Assembly (NCBI GenBank): GCA_036346355.1
Contig: CM070569.1
Span: 56,940,561 to 57,004,560, forward strand
Direction of reading: 5' to 3'
DNA length: 64,000 bases
DNA from: Rhipidocladum racemiflorum
Taxonomy: Eukaryota > Streptophyta > Magnoliopsida > Poales > Poaceae
Shown here: positions 46,380-59,264 of the stretch, piece by piece
Numbering within the stretch: position 1 is the stretch's first letter
Layout: each line of letters begins with the position of its first letter
Made by a program: the position numbers and the translations under genes
The notes under the pieces: model-generated
Told to the model about the DNA's origin: nothing
Databases searched by the model: none
Seen by the model: the letters and a program-made list of their open reading frames with translations, nothing else

Positions 46380-46840
46380 CCTTACTATTAGCCTATACAT
46401 TAGTTTTGTTTTTTATAGAAAATGAGAAAAAAAAGAGGAGAGAAGATAGCTTACTCTTATTATGCTCTGTGTAGCAGAGCTTTAGATTCTAACTATACCT
46501 TAGATCTGAAACTTATAGGCTAAAATAAAGTGAATTAAGTTTATATTTTTATTATAAAATGTAAACAAGACGACCCACCTAAACACTCTTAATATATCCA
46601 TAACTTCAGCTCCACGGATTTAGTGAAGCTACGAACACCCAGCTCCACAACTGAAGCTCTGCTAAATAGGACTTTAGTAGCCAGCTTTGTGCTATTAGCA
46701 TATAGTAAACTTAGCTCCAGAAATATAGGTAGATTATTTATATACAATAGAAAAGAGATAGTTATTACACAACATCTAGAGATAATATTTAGAGACAGTT
46801 ATTTTATAAATTGGTTCTCAGTTGAGGGGGTTCGCTAGAA
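46380..46840. mobile_element. MITE remnant with a smaller nested MITE
   Basis: Bases about 46690-46830 (GATAGTTATTACACAACATC, then ATTTAGAGACAGTTATTTTA) align with the MITE at 51394-51663, and 46400-46470 aligns with its left part. Between them (about 46476-46680) a segment starts GCAGAGCTTTAG and ends GAAGCTCTGC. This suggests a second insertion. Boundaries are approximate. Confidence 0.45.
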
Positions 46841-48184
46841 TTTCATGGGACCAAAATGCAAAAAGAAAACATTGGCTTAAATTGGAGGTGGTAAGGAAAA
46901 GGCGACCGAATTGAAGGAAATAATTGTTAGTGGTCCAGAGTTAGATGGATAATGGAATAATGATGCGACGAGCGACGAGACTTGTTACATCGTCTCGTTG
47001 ACACGTGTGGTGTGGGGGGCCGGTGTGTGCCCGACGTTCCATCGTCGATCGGTCCCCGATCCAAGCTGCTACATAGAGTCATAGACATAGGTGAGCTGAC
47101 GAGGCTTCGTGAAACCACCAGAAAAACCACGGCTACGCGTTTAGACTATCTGCAGCAATTTCACTTCGTTCTATTTCCTTCTCTATTTTCTTCCCTATAT
47201 TCATTTTCTTTATTTTCTACTATCTTCAACAGCATCCTCTCAAGTGAATTTATGTAGGGATTGGAGAGAGAATTTCTTTCAAGAGAGATTCACTGTTCGA
47301 ATCTCTTTTAAAGAGAATCGTGAAGGAAATCCGCTGGAGCAATTAAAATCTGTTTGCGAAGAAATTTGAAGAGAAAAAAAGCTGCCAGAGACAGTTAATG
47401 GACCATCTGACCATCGTGTTCCTCGCTTCCAAATGGTTCCATCTGTTGGTGAAGTGGCCACATATACGATCATCCCTCCTCAAGTCGTACTATTTCAGTT
47501 GGTGATTTAACCCTTGCTTTTTTATATTGCTAGGTCATATCATAAGGAATCACCGAGTCAGAATAAGTGCCGCTCATAGTGGTTGTGGCCCCCACATATC
47601 CTATCCTCGTGGTGGATGTATTTTTTAATTGGCAAGAATATATTTTCGTTCCTTTATTAGCTCTTGACTTAGCTTAATTTTAGTCATTCGTCCTTTAGCT
47701 CTTGACTTAACTTAATTTTTGTCATTCACCCGTAAAATCAGATAAAGCGCATCCTTAAATGTCTCATTCAAGGTTACACTTCAACCAATGCATATCTAAA
47801 AAGACTATATTACCCCTGTTTATTATATCTTTATGTGGTATGTCCTATTCTAATCTGTGCTAGTAAATGGTATTGGAAATTGTTAAAGAGAAATTGTAAA
47901 AAAATGCACTTATAAACAAAATTTGAAAACTAGAATGACATGTATTTGAAAATTACGTCCCCAAGAGGTTTTGTGGATGGTTTTGAGTTTTTTTTTTTTA
48001 CTTTTAATTTATAACCATGTCGACCAAATAAACATCGTATTGATCTAGCCAGACGGGAAGAGACGTGGTGAGAAACTAAAAAAATATATCTATATTTGTG
48101 GTGAGTATTTGACTTTATTTGATCTAGGTTTGCTTAGGTTTAAGTTTGAATTTGAATTAGATTTTGAAAATAAAGCAATTTGAG
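46841..48184. other. Gene-free stretch
   Basis: AT-rich sequence with a CT-rich tract (47160-47260) that may belong to a decayed MITE. No domain or gene structure was seen. Confidence 0.4.
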
Positions 48185-49590
48185 GTGCAGTCAGTGTAGG
48201 GCAGCACTACCGACTTGAGATGGCAGTAGTGCCGGCCTGTTGGAACTACCGGTCGTAGAACGACGGTAGTTATTTTTCAAAAAGGTGTTCTCGCACGGAC
48301 TTTAGCGCGAGCGGCACTACCGGCCTCTGGGGAGCAGTAGTGCCGACTGAGCGGTACTATCGGTCCCAGATGGGCGGTAGTGCCGACTTTTACTGCGAGA
48401 CATGATCTGAAATAAATGCAATATTCTTCATATCATTTGCATAAATTATTGGACAATGCTATGTGATGGATTTCTTTATTTTTGATGGTTGCAGGACGAC
48501 GAAGCGAGATCATGGTGAGGTGGAGTATGACCGAGACAAGGCGAGGTGTGCCGGATGTCCAAATAGTTAGGGATCGTCGGAGGATGACCGGAGACAGAGT
48601 CGATGCAAGCTATGGAGGCAAGGGAACAACTGGAATGCTATGTTAGAGCTGCTCGGATCAAAGAGAACCGTTGGATTGCGGTTTAGAGGATGGAATAGCG
48701 GCTAAGTTAGCTCGCTTTGAGAAGTGTGCAAAACCCGTTATGGTATTGGGTTGCGAGTTAGCCCATGTATGAGAGAGAATGCATCTCAACCCTTGATGAG
48801 GTTTTTTGAGGGCCAAGAATGTCATCAAGGGTGAAAATTGACTCCATTGTGCTATAAATAGAGGGGAAGAGGGGACGCCTCTCCTCTTGAATATTTTTGT
48901 GATCCTTTGAGCTTTGCTAACCTTGTTGTGAGGCTTTGTTTTCCTTTACTTTTGAATTTAAATTACGCATTTACATTATGTATTTACATTCCGTAATTTA
49001 AATTCAGTATTTACTTTTCTGCAATTTAAATTCTGCACATTTGGATTTGCTACCCCTCCTAAATGCTTATGAATTTTGTGACAAGGATGAGTGATTGAAG
49101 GATGAATCTTTCTTAGATCATGTCCCAATTACCTAGGCATCGCCTCTCTTATTTCTCTCTAGAACCGATCTTTTGCTAAATCTTAGAGAAATCTTTGTCG
49201 ACTGTGTTCTTGAAGCTCTTCTCTTGAGCTCTTGCTTGCTTTGACGTGTGGGAGATGGCCCAAGATCATTTTTGATCATCAAAACCCCACGAACAAGTCC
49301 AAGACTAAGAATTTGATTCTCGGTGTATTCTTCCATTGATTGATTAAAGTTTGGGACTTTAACTTCAATCCTTGTGATTGAAGGTTAGAATAGATTCTTG
49401 GTATCTATAAGGAGGTGCCTACCACGTTTGACGAGTTTTGGTCCAAAATATTAACAGTGTCATCATTTCATGCACCAAAACTCGTGTTGTCTTCATCTGC
49501 CAGACCTAGCCGGCACTACTGCCCCTGAGAGCAGTAGTACCGCTGATCCGCCACTACCGCCCTCAAAGACCGGTAGTGTCCTCTTCGGTT
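48185..49590. mobile_element. Unclassified element with hairpin-rich ends
   Basis: Both ends carry clustered inverted copies of CACTACCG/CGGTAGTG: at least six in 48205-48390 and at least five in 49505-49585, pointing both ways. Between them is non-coding sequence with a promoter-like CTATAAATAG at about 48863. Such subterminal repeats are typical of CACTA elements, but I could not identify CACTA termini or a 3-base duplication, so the class is open. Confidence 0.45.
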
Positions 49591-50410
49591 TGAAATTCTA
49601 AACTACTTTTTTTTAGTTTTTGATTGATAAATATTTCTCCAGTAAATAAAAAAATTATTTAAAATCATTCACCTCTCTCTCATCATCATTTTGATCTTTC
49701 ACGTGACCGTCTCATAATTTAACAAGTCACCTGTGTTCCACGAAGCTGATGGGCCTAGCACGCCCTGAAGTTAGGCTCGCACCACAAACCGAACGGTGCG
49801 ATGTCATGCGTCGACCAGATAGGAGTACAGAGGATTATGGATCGCGCGTATGGGCAAGCGGCAAGACTGAGCACACAAAGGATGTGGCACGTGTACAATG
49901 CTGAAATGGCGATAGTGCTAGCTGGCCAAAGATGAAAAATGCATGCGTTGCGTGGTCAAAATGGGAAAAATCTCCGCATCTCAAAAAAATAAAGAGGGAA
50001 AAAAATATCTGGGCAGGACTTCGTGAGGAGAAGAAAATCAGTGGATGGTTGTTTTTTTATTCACCTAGTTGATTTGTTGGATTAGGATCAAAATATTTGC
50101 GGTTTGAAGTTTAATCCGTGTTGAACTTTTCGTTTCTTTCTTTAATTTATCCCTTCTCGCAACATATTTTTCTTTTCCCATGTACTTGCGCACTTCTTGA
50201 TAGGATTGTTTGAAGTGGTCTATTGGAGCTTTTTTAAAATATCAAATTTGGGATTTGCCGAAAGATTTGTTTGCATAAGAATATATTTGATTGCTTTCAA
50301 TTATATCCTTTGGTTGCATTGTGATTTGTGAGCCCCGTGTTTGTTAGTAATGACTGTTCTTATCTTACGTTTCAATTTGTTGCAGATCGATCTGGGCTAC
50401 GCTGAGTAGT
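49591..50410. other. Gene-free stretch
   Basis: AT-rich sequence. No recognisable gene or element ends. Confidence 0.4.
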
Positions 50411-50790
50411 TACCAAGGTTAACTAAATCGAAACCGAAAAAACTGTTGGAAAATAAAAAATAGCGAGCAAAAAAATCACTCTAAAATCGTTAGAAACCGA
50501 AGGGTTAAGAATTCAAAATTTTTAGAAAATTTTTTGAAAAATTGAAAACCTATCGGTTTTTATCGAAAACCGATAGGTTTTGACCATGCGCTAAAGCCTG
50601 ATGCACTACCACACGATGTTTGACACAAATCGGACGTTTTGATCGAAAACCAGTCGGTCTTGCGTCGCATAAATTTTTTCAAATATTTGAATTTAACCGG
50701 TTCATCGACCAGTTTTATATGTCGAACCGGCTCTATACGGTTGAAAACCACGAAAATCGACCGATTTTTCGCGATTTTGTGAACCCAGGT
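50411..50790. mobile_element. MITE with ACCAAGGTTAAC / GTGAACCCAGGT ends
   Basis: Ends are imperfect inverted repeats. The interior holds internal palindromes such as AACCTATCGGTTTTTATCG followed by its complement, and no coding. It is possibly the same family as 20671-21545. Confidence 0.5.
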
Positions 50791-50801
50791 ACTGACACAT
50801 A

Positions 50802-51058
50802 CTCCCTCGGGTCACAAATAATAAGTCATTTTTGCAAATCAACACAGTCCCTGAAACTCAATTTTGATCATTAATTTCTAATATATTTTAAAAATCTAAT
50901 AAAATCATAATGTTATGAAAGTACATTTCAAGACGAATCTACACATATGATTTTCAAGCATCCAATCTAAATATCTAAAAAGATATCGCTAACTAAAGTT
51001 TTAAAAATTTGACTGCACGTATCCCAAACCAACAAGTTTTTGTGAATTGACGGGAGTA
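50802..51058. mobile_element. Stowaway-like MITE
   Basis: Starts CTCCCTCGGGTCACAAATAA and ends AATTGACGGGAG, with TA on each side (50800-50801 and 51059-51060). 257 bases. Ends and TA target fit Tc1/mariner MITEs. Confidence 0.8.
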
Positions 51059-51393
51059 TATTGATAGTATTAATTAGGCGTAGTGGTTCAATATGAAAAG
51101 TTTGTTAAACATTTATGTGTTTAGTTGGTGGGATGAGGTAGAATGAGATGGGATGGTCCTGTATCATTTGATTCCATTATTTTGGGTGACTGGAATGGTT
51201 TAGCATATATAAAGAATATATTTTTAAAATTTGTATCCCATTATCCAGGATGGAATGATTCTATTCAAGCAACTAAATATATGGATGATTTTTTTTCTTG
51301 AACTATCTCATATATGTACAACTTAGTACGAGCAACCAAACACAAAGATTTTAGCCTAGTGATCAGTGGGCAAGCTTAGGAACTAGATTACTA

Positions 51394-51663
51394 AGGGTAT
51401 GTACAATAAGACCATCTCAGCTGGGTGCCCTATATGAAAGAGTGAGAAAAGACGAGAGAGAAGAGATCTGGCTCTTATTTAGTAGCTAGTTTTGCATGGG
51501 AATACATGTAGATTAGTTATGTACAAGAGAAAAGATATAGTTATTGCACAGCATCTAGAATCAACTATTAGAGATAGCTATTATACAAGCTAATTTTAGT
51601 GCTTACTCTAGATGATATGGATAAGAGATGGAGTAAGTAGCAGATTTTGTTATTGTACTTGCT
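51394..51663. mobile_element. Tourist-like MITE
   Basis: Starts AGGGTATGTACAATAAG and ends TTATTGTACTTGCT. The 3-base duplication CTA lies at 51391-51393 and 51664-51666. Related to the GTACAATG-type element at 57244. Confidence 0.6.
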
Positions 51664-51666
51664 CTA

Positions 51667-53141
51667 GCATACTGTTCACAAGGTTACCCAAAAGAAGAGC
51701 AAAGAGCATCCGGTGAAGGTGCTATGGCATAAACTTGAACCCTTATTAAAGCAGCTTCTCCCCAGTGCAAGAAAAATAAAGAATTGCCATGACAGGTGTT
51801 TTATAGACCAAACTATGGATCGGTGATCTTTTGGAGAAATCTTTAGAAAGAGATAACATGGAGGCAAAGGCCAATTGGTATATTCCAAGCATACCACCTA
51901 ACAGATGAGATCAAAGCTCATATGACAACTGACATAACAATATTATCTTCCTCCCGGAGCAATTGACGTTACTGACTAGAGAAGGGTCACAACTCACAAG
52001 AGCATTGCTTAAGCTTGTGTGTCTTGATGGGAATATAATTTGGTTGGAGCCGTACTTCTTTTCATTCCTTTTCTTTGCCTGATTAACGAAAAGCTAATCT
52101 GAAACTTTATAGTGAAGAGAGTAGTACCGACATCAAGCTAAGTAGCAATGAGAGGGCAAGCAGATAGCTTCCCTTTGTTAGAGATAACTCTTGAGCAACT
52201 TCCTTAATGCTTGACAGTTCTTCGGAATACTGACATCATTATATTTACAGCCAGTTAATTCTACCTCAAAAAAGAGTAATATCTTAATTTACACTTCCAC
52301 ATTTGTTTTTACCTCCCTTGAGTAAGAAGGCATTTGATGCCAAATTCTCCAGGTAACCTTGTAGGTTAGGTTATTTCCATCGGAATTTTGTTTTTAAGAG
52401 CACAATACGAGTTTTGGTTTTATAACCGTCCTTCGTACAAAGGTTTTACAAAAGCCTCGATGCACCAACTTGCTACTAGTAAACTAATGCCGATTACAAT
52501 GCACGGTTTCTGTAACCAAAAGTTCATCGACCAAGCTGACAAGTAGTTAAGAGGATACTTCAAAAAGAGCAGTACTAGTCTTTAAAAAATGAGTGGTGCT
52601 AAGATGATATACATTTTCTTTTAATTTTTTATTCTTTCTTTCTGAAACAACATAGCAAGATCGTAATTTGAACCAGAGACGTGTCTAGAAAAGACCAGAA
52701 CCATCTGGATGTAATCAATGTCTGCATGTAATCACAATTGTTGTGGTGGCAACAGAGCAACTGTATTTGGCGCAACACAGAAATTGCAGTTCAGTCATCC
52801 CAGCAAATTGTGAACGATAAGTTCTTTATCACTTGTATTCTCATACCTAGCTGACAAGCACTCACGCAGAGCACTAAACATCAGTTTACGCCATGGGGTT
52901 TTGAATTCCACAAAATTCTGCACAAAATCATATGTCCAAGAATGTGTCAGACAAAAAATACAACAAAACTTACCTGATACAAATCAATTGCTTGCTATTT
53001 CCTATCCCTCTTAGCCACAGGATACGGACAAAAAAGTAACGCCACTACACACTCCTAAACTCCCATTCCCCATCCTAGTTGTGGTCAAATACACACAGAT
53101 TTTTTCCCCATCCAAAGCTATAATTCTCCCTGTCTGCGGTA
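51667..53141. other. Downstream flank of the TBL gene
   Basis: AT-rich sequence with no independent gene. The part nearest 53270 is probably the 3' untranslated region of the minus-strand TBL gene. On that strand a GTAAGT donor-like site near 52975 and a GTGCAG acceptor-like site near 52920 could define a very short 3' UTR intron (weak). Confidence 0.35.
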
Positions 53142-53201
53142 ACACCACTACTATAGGATAAACGCTGTGGTACACCACTACTATAGGATAAACGCTGTGG
53201 T
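53142..53201. repeat. Perfect 30-bp tandem duplication
   Basis: Two identical adjacent 30-base copies (53142-53171 and 53172-53201) containing CACCACTACTATAGGATAAA. They lie about 70-130 bases past the TBL stop, probably in its 3' untranslated region. Confidence 0.95.
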
Positions 53202-53269
53202 ATACTCCGATGTTTACCAGCATTGCAGAACGTGTCACATGATGGCACGTTGCCAGTAAGCCTTTTTCT

Positions 53270-56200
53270 TTAGCTTCCATCTCCCTCGAATTCTCTTCGC
53301 ATAGTCTCTAGCAACATCTCATTCCATGTATCTACAGGTCCCGGCATGCACCAATGTAGACAATCTTGAGGTGGAGGCCTTCCATCTGGCCCTCTTTGTG
53401 TCTTCTTGTTTGGGTCAGGACTTCTGTATGGACCAGGATGCCCATCAGCCCTTAAGGCAAAAGGTTCAGTGATGTCCATCAATTTCAACCTGGAACCATG
53501 TTTCCCAGAATTCTCCACTGCCTTTCTGAAGCCTGTAACCTGTTTTCCGTACATTGTATCTGTAAATCCATTCCTCACAACCTCATCCAATGGCTTAACC
53601 TTTCCAGTGCACGATCCACCAGTGTTCCATGTCCCACCTTCATAATGATCAGGTGAATATGTGCGCACAATAGCTATACCAGTGAAATTTGGGTTAGTCG
53701 CCACAGCAGTTAAGGAAGTCTCGACAGACACACCAAAAGCGTCAATGTTGTTGATCTGCATTTTGCCAGCTTGACGAGGCCACCAGAGCTGCCCTCCAAC
53801 AACATTGCCATTCAGGATATAGGCTGATCGTTTGGCAAACCAGTGTCCCGAGGAGAGGACAAGCACATCAAAACTTGGGAGAAGTGCCATGAAGGTCTCG
53901 TCTGGGATATCCAGGAAAACCTTATCAAGACCCTTAGGAGCAAACCCCACAGCTTCATCGGACCTGTGTACTAACCATGAAGACCAGATGCGGATGATAG
54001 TTGTTGAGGTTGACCTGAAGATCCACTTGTTCATCCTACGGCTGCCACGGTTTACTGGGGTGTCTACCTGTAAAAGAACATCACATTGCTTCAAGATAAG
54101 AAAGCATATATTATGTTGCTTGATGACATAAGCTACAAATACATTCAACACAGGAGCACAAAGTTGTTAGGTTGATCATGACATTTCTGCTAATATAGGA
54201 AGGAAAGTCCCTTCACATGTGTTTTATTGCAGGAAGACGAATACATCATTCATGATGAGGAAATGGAAGCAACAATGCATAATAAGACTACTGCTATAGT
54301 CTTAGCAATAGTCTTCCTAAGGGGAGATTTCCCAAAACCAAAATGCGGAGGACCTCATAACTTGACAGTGCACACTTTGAAGCAATTCTTACTCAGAAAG
54401 CTCCCTCTCCATAATACCATGTCAGGATTCATTCTCAACTGTTTAGAAGAACTAGTAAAGTGCCCGTGCGTTGCAACGGATCCCAAATAGATGATGACAC
54501 CACAAGTTCTAAACTCTTAAAAACAAAAAAACGAGAATTTAAAACTTGAGCTATCACTTATTTGAGATCCGTTACTGAAGAATCACTGAACAAGGGAATA
54601 CAATGAAATGCAAATAAGGGTAGACAAACAGCAAATAGCTATGGAATTCCTCACCTACTGGGCCTAGCTTGGGCCCCTACTGTTCTGGCCTAAGAACGGT
54701 TTGGCAGACTCACCATCACCACCAACTCATTCTTATAATAGTTAAGATAATCAGTATTGTGAAGCTGCAAGAGTTGCCTTTCAATAAAAGGCGTGATAAG
54801 TAATTAATTATGCTTCCTAATTGAGGACATTGTTTCGCATTCTTCTGGTCATCAGCGACTGGTCTGCTGCTTTAATGGGCTTTTCACATAAGCTAATCTT
54901 GCGATTTCATCCCAAATTATTTACATTCTATGAGAAAATAAAGAGCTGACAGCAAAGTCTAAAATCTAAACCAGGTTTCCTGGAGGCTAAGACTGATACG
55001 GTATCCACTATCCAATGTGCAGGATGACAGCATTGGTTTCATTCTGGTTGCAGCAGACAACAGCAGTAACCCAGTAACTGGTCCAGCATCAGCAAAAACA
55101 GTTGCAAAATTTAGATAGTAATCAACAAAATTTGGATAGTAATCAACATGGCAGCAAATCTACCAAAAAAACAGATAGTTCCACCAATTTACATATAAAC
55201 TATGTAGAGCTGGTGACTTCTGACCTTTTTTTCTATTTAAAAAGGAAATTGTAAATAATGTTATTATGAGCAAGCATCATAAAGCTACAAAAAACTTAAT
55301 ATGGCTCATCCATAAATCCATAATAACCCCTAACTCAGAGTAAATCATGCATAAAAAGGTCTAGGATTATGTACTTAAAACAATCAGTTTCAGAAAAAAA
55401 AATCATGTCAAGGACATTGGTCCCAACCAGTAATTATCAAGTTACCATCAATGTAGACTATTTATAGTGCCAATGAATAGTATGTGGATTATCTCACCTG
55501 CCACAGAATGCAAAGGAGGGACTCCATCTGATTTCGAGCAACAGAATCCCCAACAAAGGCAAGTGTCTTGCCTCTCATCAACTCCAAGAACTTCCTAGCA
55601 TCAAGGCGTGGGAGGATGCAGTGTTCAGGTTTCCATCTCCAATATTCATAGTCCTTGTCCGGTCGCCCATTTCCCTGGCAATTCTGCATCTGTGTGATCA
55701 CAGGGCAAGAGTTGTTTGTGTACAGTGGCCCAGAAGAATCAAAAACCCACTCCCCATGATATAGATCACAGCTACCTGTACAATCACAACACGTCGGTTT
55801 TTCTTATCCCAGTTATTTCATTATCATGAAAACATAATAAACCATAACAGTGCAATGACATATAACATCTCATTCATGTTTGTAAGATGCTGTGCAGAAA
55901 ACAAACAGGGAAATATACTAGCACCTCACCTTGATCAGCCCTTTGAAAATCATTGGACGAATCTGAGGAGACAGGGAGAGTTCCCTCCTCATGTGTTGAC
56001 GTGATATCACCGGTGGCAACTGGATCCGCTACTTTGTCATCACTTTCTCTTGTACTCAAAGACGCTTCGCTTGAATTCATGATACCACTCTGAGCCCTGT
56101 GCTCAGCCAAGGGTTCCTGGCCACCCTCCAACACGCCCGCCGGTAACGGAACAGCAATGGCATTACCATTCTTGTTCCCATCAGTACGCATTGACGAAAG

Positions 56201-56398
56201 CTTCCATGGGTCATTAGCTTTGACAGGGAAGTACTCATTCAGCGCCGTCCGAGGAAGAGACGAGCCCACAGACAGCGATATCACCACTAGGGTAAGCACC
56301 AGAGCCACCACCGACACGATGACGGTGGAGAGCCACCGCCGGATTCCACCAGCCCCGGCGGGGGCCTTCTTCCCAGTGGCGGAATTAGCGTGTGGCAT
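53270..56398 (-). CDS. Trichome birefringence-like (TBL) polysaccharide O-acetyltransferase
   Basis: Three exons: 55930-56398, 55498-55775 and 53270-54067 (1545 bases, 514 residues), with all junctions GT-AG and phases consistent. The order matches the TBL family: a short basic N-terminus, one membrane anchor (about residues 20-44, STVIVSVVALVLTLVV), a variable acidic linker, the cysteine-rich start CDLYHGEWVFD, then CPVITQMQNCQGNGRPD, the catalytic FVGDSVARNQ (GDS motif) and, near the C-terminus, DCLHWCMPGPVDTWNE (DxxH motif). Family members acetylate cell-wall xylan, mannan or pectin in the Golgi. The substrate here cannot be told, although the sequence style (WSSWLVHRSDEAVGF) recalls the TBL16-18 group. 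The gene appears intact. Intron 2 (1.43 kb) holds a Helitron. Confidence 0.93.
54452..54747 (-). mobile_element. Mini-Helitron in TBL intron 2
   Basis: On the minus strand it starts TCTTAACTATTATAAG after an A and ends CGTTGCAACGCACGGGCAC...CTAG before a T, meeting the Helitron rule. 296 bases, non-coding, in the same orientation as the gene. It shares end sequence with the tandem units at 22079-22531. Confidence 0.7.
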
Positions 56399-56876
56399 GG
56401 GGGTTCAGTTGAAATTTGTGGAAACTAGCCACACCCGCACCTTGGATACCAAGTCCTATGTGGTCATCGATCTTGCCCGCTCAAAGAAGAAGAACCTAAT
56501 CGAACGAACCATGGATTGATGGACTGTATTAGTAGGATCCGCAACTAATTGAATGGAGAGGGAGAAATTAAGACGTGGGGATCTGATCACCAACTCTTAG
56601 AACAATCAAATCCATCCAAGAAGGCTAGGGTTCCTCACCAACAAACGAAGAAATCAACCCAAGTCCGGATGGATCTCCACGGCACGCTAGCCCGGTAGCC
56701 GTACCGCATCTGCGTCGCAGCCGGCCATCATGGGGGAGATGAAAAGCGCTGATTAGCCACCGGTCTCGTTCAATTCGGGCGTAGCACGACGGTGGCTCGC
56801 AGGGTTGGGGCTCCGCCGCAGGAGAACGCCGGATGTGGAGAATGCCACCGGAGAGGACGAGGGAGTGGAGGACGAG

Positions 56877-56891
56877 GAGGAGGAGGAGGAG

Positions 56892-56922
<31 letters not shown>
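56877..56922. repeat. GGA/GA microsatellite in the TBL leader
   Basis: GGAGGAGGA followed by a GA run. On the gene strand this is a CT then CTC tract in the presumed 5' leader, a common position in grass genes. Confidence 0.9.
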
Positions 56923-56925
<3 letters not shown>

Positions 56926-57043
56926 GGTTGATTAATAATAGTAAGTGATCATGGGGCTTGTGGTTAATAAAGGTAAGTTTGCAGTGGTTAAATAAAACGA
57001 ACTCCATTTGGAATAAGAAGAAGAACGATGCCCATTTCACTCC

Positions 57044-57051
57044 TTTATAAA
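57044..57051 (-). promoter_or_regulatory. Possible TATA box of the TBL gene
   Basis: TTTATAAA on the minus strand, about 650 bases upstream of the start codon. If used, the leader is long and probably contains an intron. Unconfirmed. Confidence 0.35.
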
Positions 57052-57243
57052 ATGTTTATGGTTTTTAATTATTTCCGTCGGTACAATTTTATATTTTTAG
57101 CATAATTTTATTTTGCTACAATATGTTAGCTTTTCAAGGTAAAATACTTAGGTCCATATATTAATCTTTTTTCTTTGCTTTGATGTGTATTAATCATTTT
57201 ATTAGCTATGGTTACAAACAGTGTGTGGCTGATGAGGTTATTA

Positions 57244-57535
57244 GGGCATGTACAATGGTATAGATGGCAGCTGTCTATAATGTAGCTCCACATCATCTAT
57301 AGACAACACTAAAAATAAATCATACAATGGATCGTCTATAGAGTTGTCTGTAGTGGTCTCTCATTCAATTAACAGACTGTCTATACAATGGTACACAAAA
57401 TGTAAAGCTGTCTATAAGCTGTCTATTAAATAGTAGACATCAGTCTTCTCTCTCCTTCTTCTCTCTCCTCCACATCATTTAAAATCCTACGTGTCATCTC
57501 TTATAGACATCTAAATATAACCATTGTACATGCCC
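57244..57535. mobile_element. Tourist-like MITE, intact
   Basis: Perfect 16-base inverted ends GGGCATGTACAATGGT, with TTA duplicated on both sides (57241-57243 and 57536-57538). TATAGACAGCT-type repeats occur inside. The 3-base TWA target points to PIF/Harbinger. Confidence 0.85.
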
Positions 57536-57538
57536 TTA

Positions 57539-59256
57539 GAGGGACTGAGATAGCGTCCAGACGTTATAATCCGGGCGCTATATTTGTCATCGCATCCTGC
57601 CCACCATTGACTTTCACCATTGGATTGACCGATTCCTCGACAACACACCGCATCTCTTCATCAGGCTCGCTCGTGGAATCGTGGGGCATTTCTCTTCCTC
57701 GCGGACGGCGTGGCACGAGCTCGTAGCAGAAGAGGCTTCGGCGGCTAAGGCTGAACCCAACGATGACCTGATTTTCCAACTATGGCCTGAAAAATCAGGT
57801 CTGTACGAGCTTTGAACAGTGTGGTCTGTATTTGATTTGGGTCTTTATATTAGAGATCGATTCTCAACCATGGCCTGAATTTTCTGTTTGTATATCAACC
57901 GTCAGACAAGTCTCTCCTTCGCACATAGCACGCGCGAGGATGGTATCTCTATATAGGGATGAACCCCTTCGGCCTCTTCGATAGAGACACACGTAGCACG
58001 CCCCCTTGGGATGACTACAGGCCTGAATAGGCCATCAAATATCCAAAAAAACCGTTTTCCAGGCCATCGTTAGAGAGAGCCTAAGGTCTTAAATTTTGTT
58101 TTTGTATATATTTTAGAGGGGATTGAAATCTAAAATTTTGATGAGATTTTAGAATTTTAGATAAAATTTAAACAAAATCTAAAAATAAAATTTTACATTT
58201 GTTTTTTTTTCAACGGAATTTGCGAGATTTCAGTCAAAATCACCGTGATTTTGACTTGAACCAACCGAAAAATGGTAAAAAAAAACATGTCAATTTTTTT
58301 TTGAAATGTTTTATGGATGGTCTTGACCCCAAATCCAATCAACTACGGCCCACAAAATTGAAATCCGATAAAAATATTTAAGATTCCGATCAAAATACCC
58401 GAGACCTCGCCGTGATTCCTGCTATTACTGTAGTATTTTGATTTTTTTTAAAAAAAAAAATTATCCGGTCGAGATTTAGGCTCTTGGGTGTTCAAAATCC
58501 GAGATCTCAGCCGTGATTCCCAAAATTTCGTCGAGATTTTGAATATTGGTGACGACTGATCCCCGTGTCTTGGTGTTTGTGGGAGGGACAGATACAGCGG
58601 GGAATTTGCACACGCTTACAACTAATGTACAAAGAGGTACAACATTGATGCAACAAAATTCTCCACTGTAAAAACAACCAATCACACAAGAAAAATGGTT
58701 CAACAAACTAACAACCAACTGCAACAAGAAAAGTTGTTGTGCAACAAATTTATATCTCAATTACAACAAGATTCCTCGTGCTACCATATTTAAGAAGACA
58801 CATTGCAACAAATGAAACACTCAATTGTTGCAACAAATTGCGCAAATGCATGCAATAAAACCAAATCTTGCCTCCTCTACCACCAAACCTGGCGCAATCT
58901 TGCAGCAACAGCCGTCTTGGCGGCTCATTGTCAGTAAGCAGCACGTATGGTCCTCATGACGATGCCTTGCTCTCGTACTACGATGGCCCCAATCCCCTGC
59001 CAGAGTTGGCAGCAACAGCCTCCTCCCATGCGAGATTTGGCGCTATGGAGAGCGCGGAGCAAGGAACGAGGGTGGTGGAGACGGTTGTGGTTTCGAGTTC
59101 GGAGAATAGTGAGGCGACCAGGGTGGTTAGGGAGTAGTGCGGCGTAGACGAGCTTGGATGGCCAATCGCCGGAGCTCGTCGGAGAAGGGGACGGTGGGAG
59201 CATCACCAGATGTGAGCACATGATGGGGGAGGGAGAGAAGCAGATAAGGGGTGTTG
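57539..59256. other. Repeat-rich, gene-free stretch
   Basis: Includes part of an ACCAAGG-type element (about 58080-58550) and a CAACAA-rich region (58620-58830). A moderately GC-rich part (58870-59250) is open on both strands but has no domain. Confidence 0.4.
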
Positions 59257-59264
59257 CTTGCATT

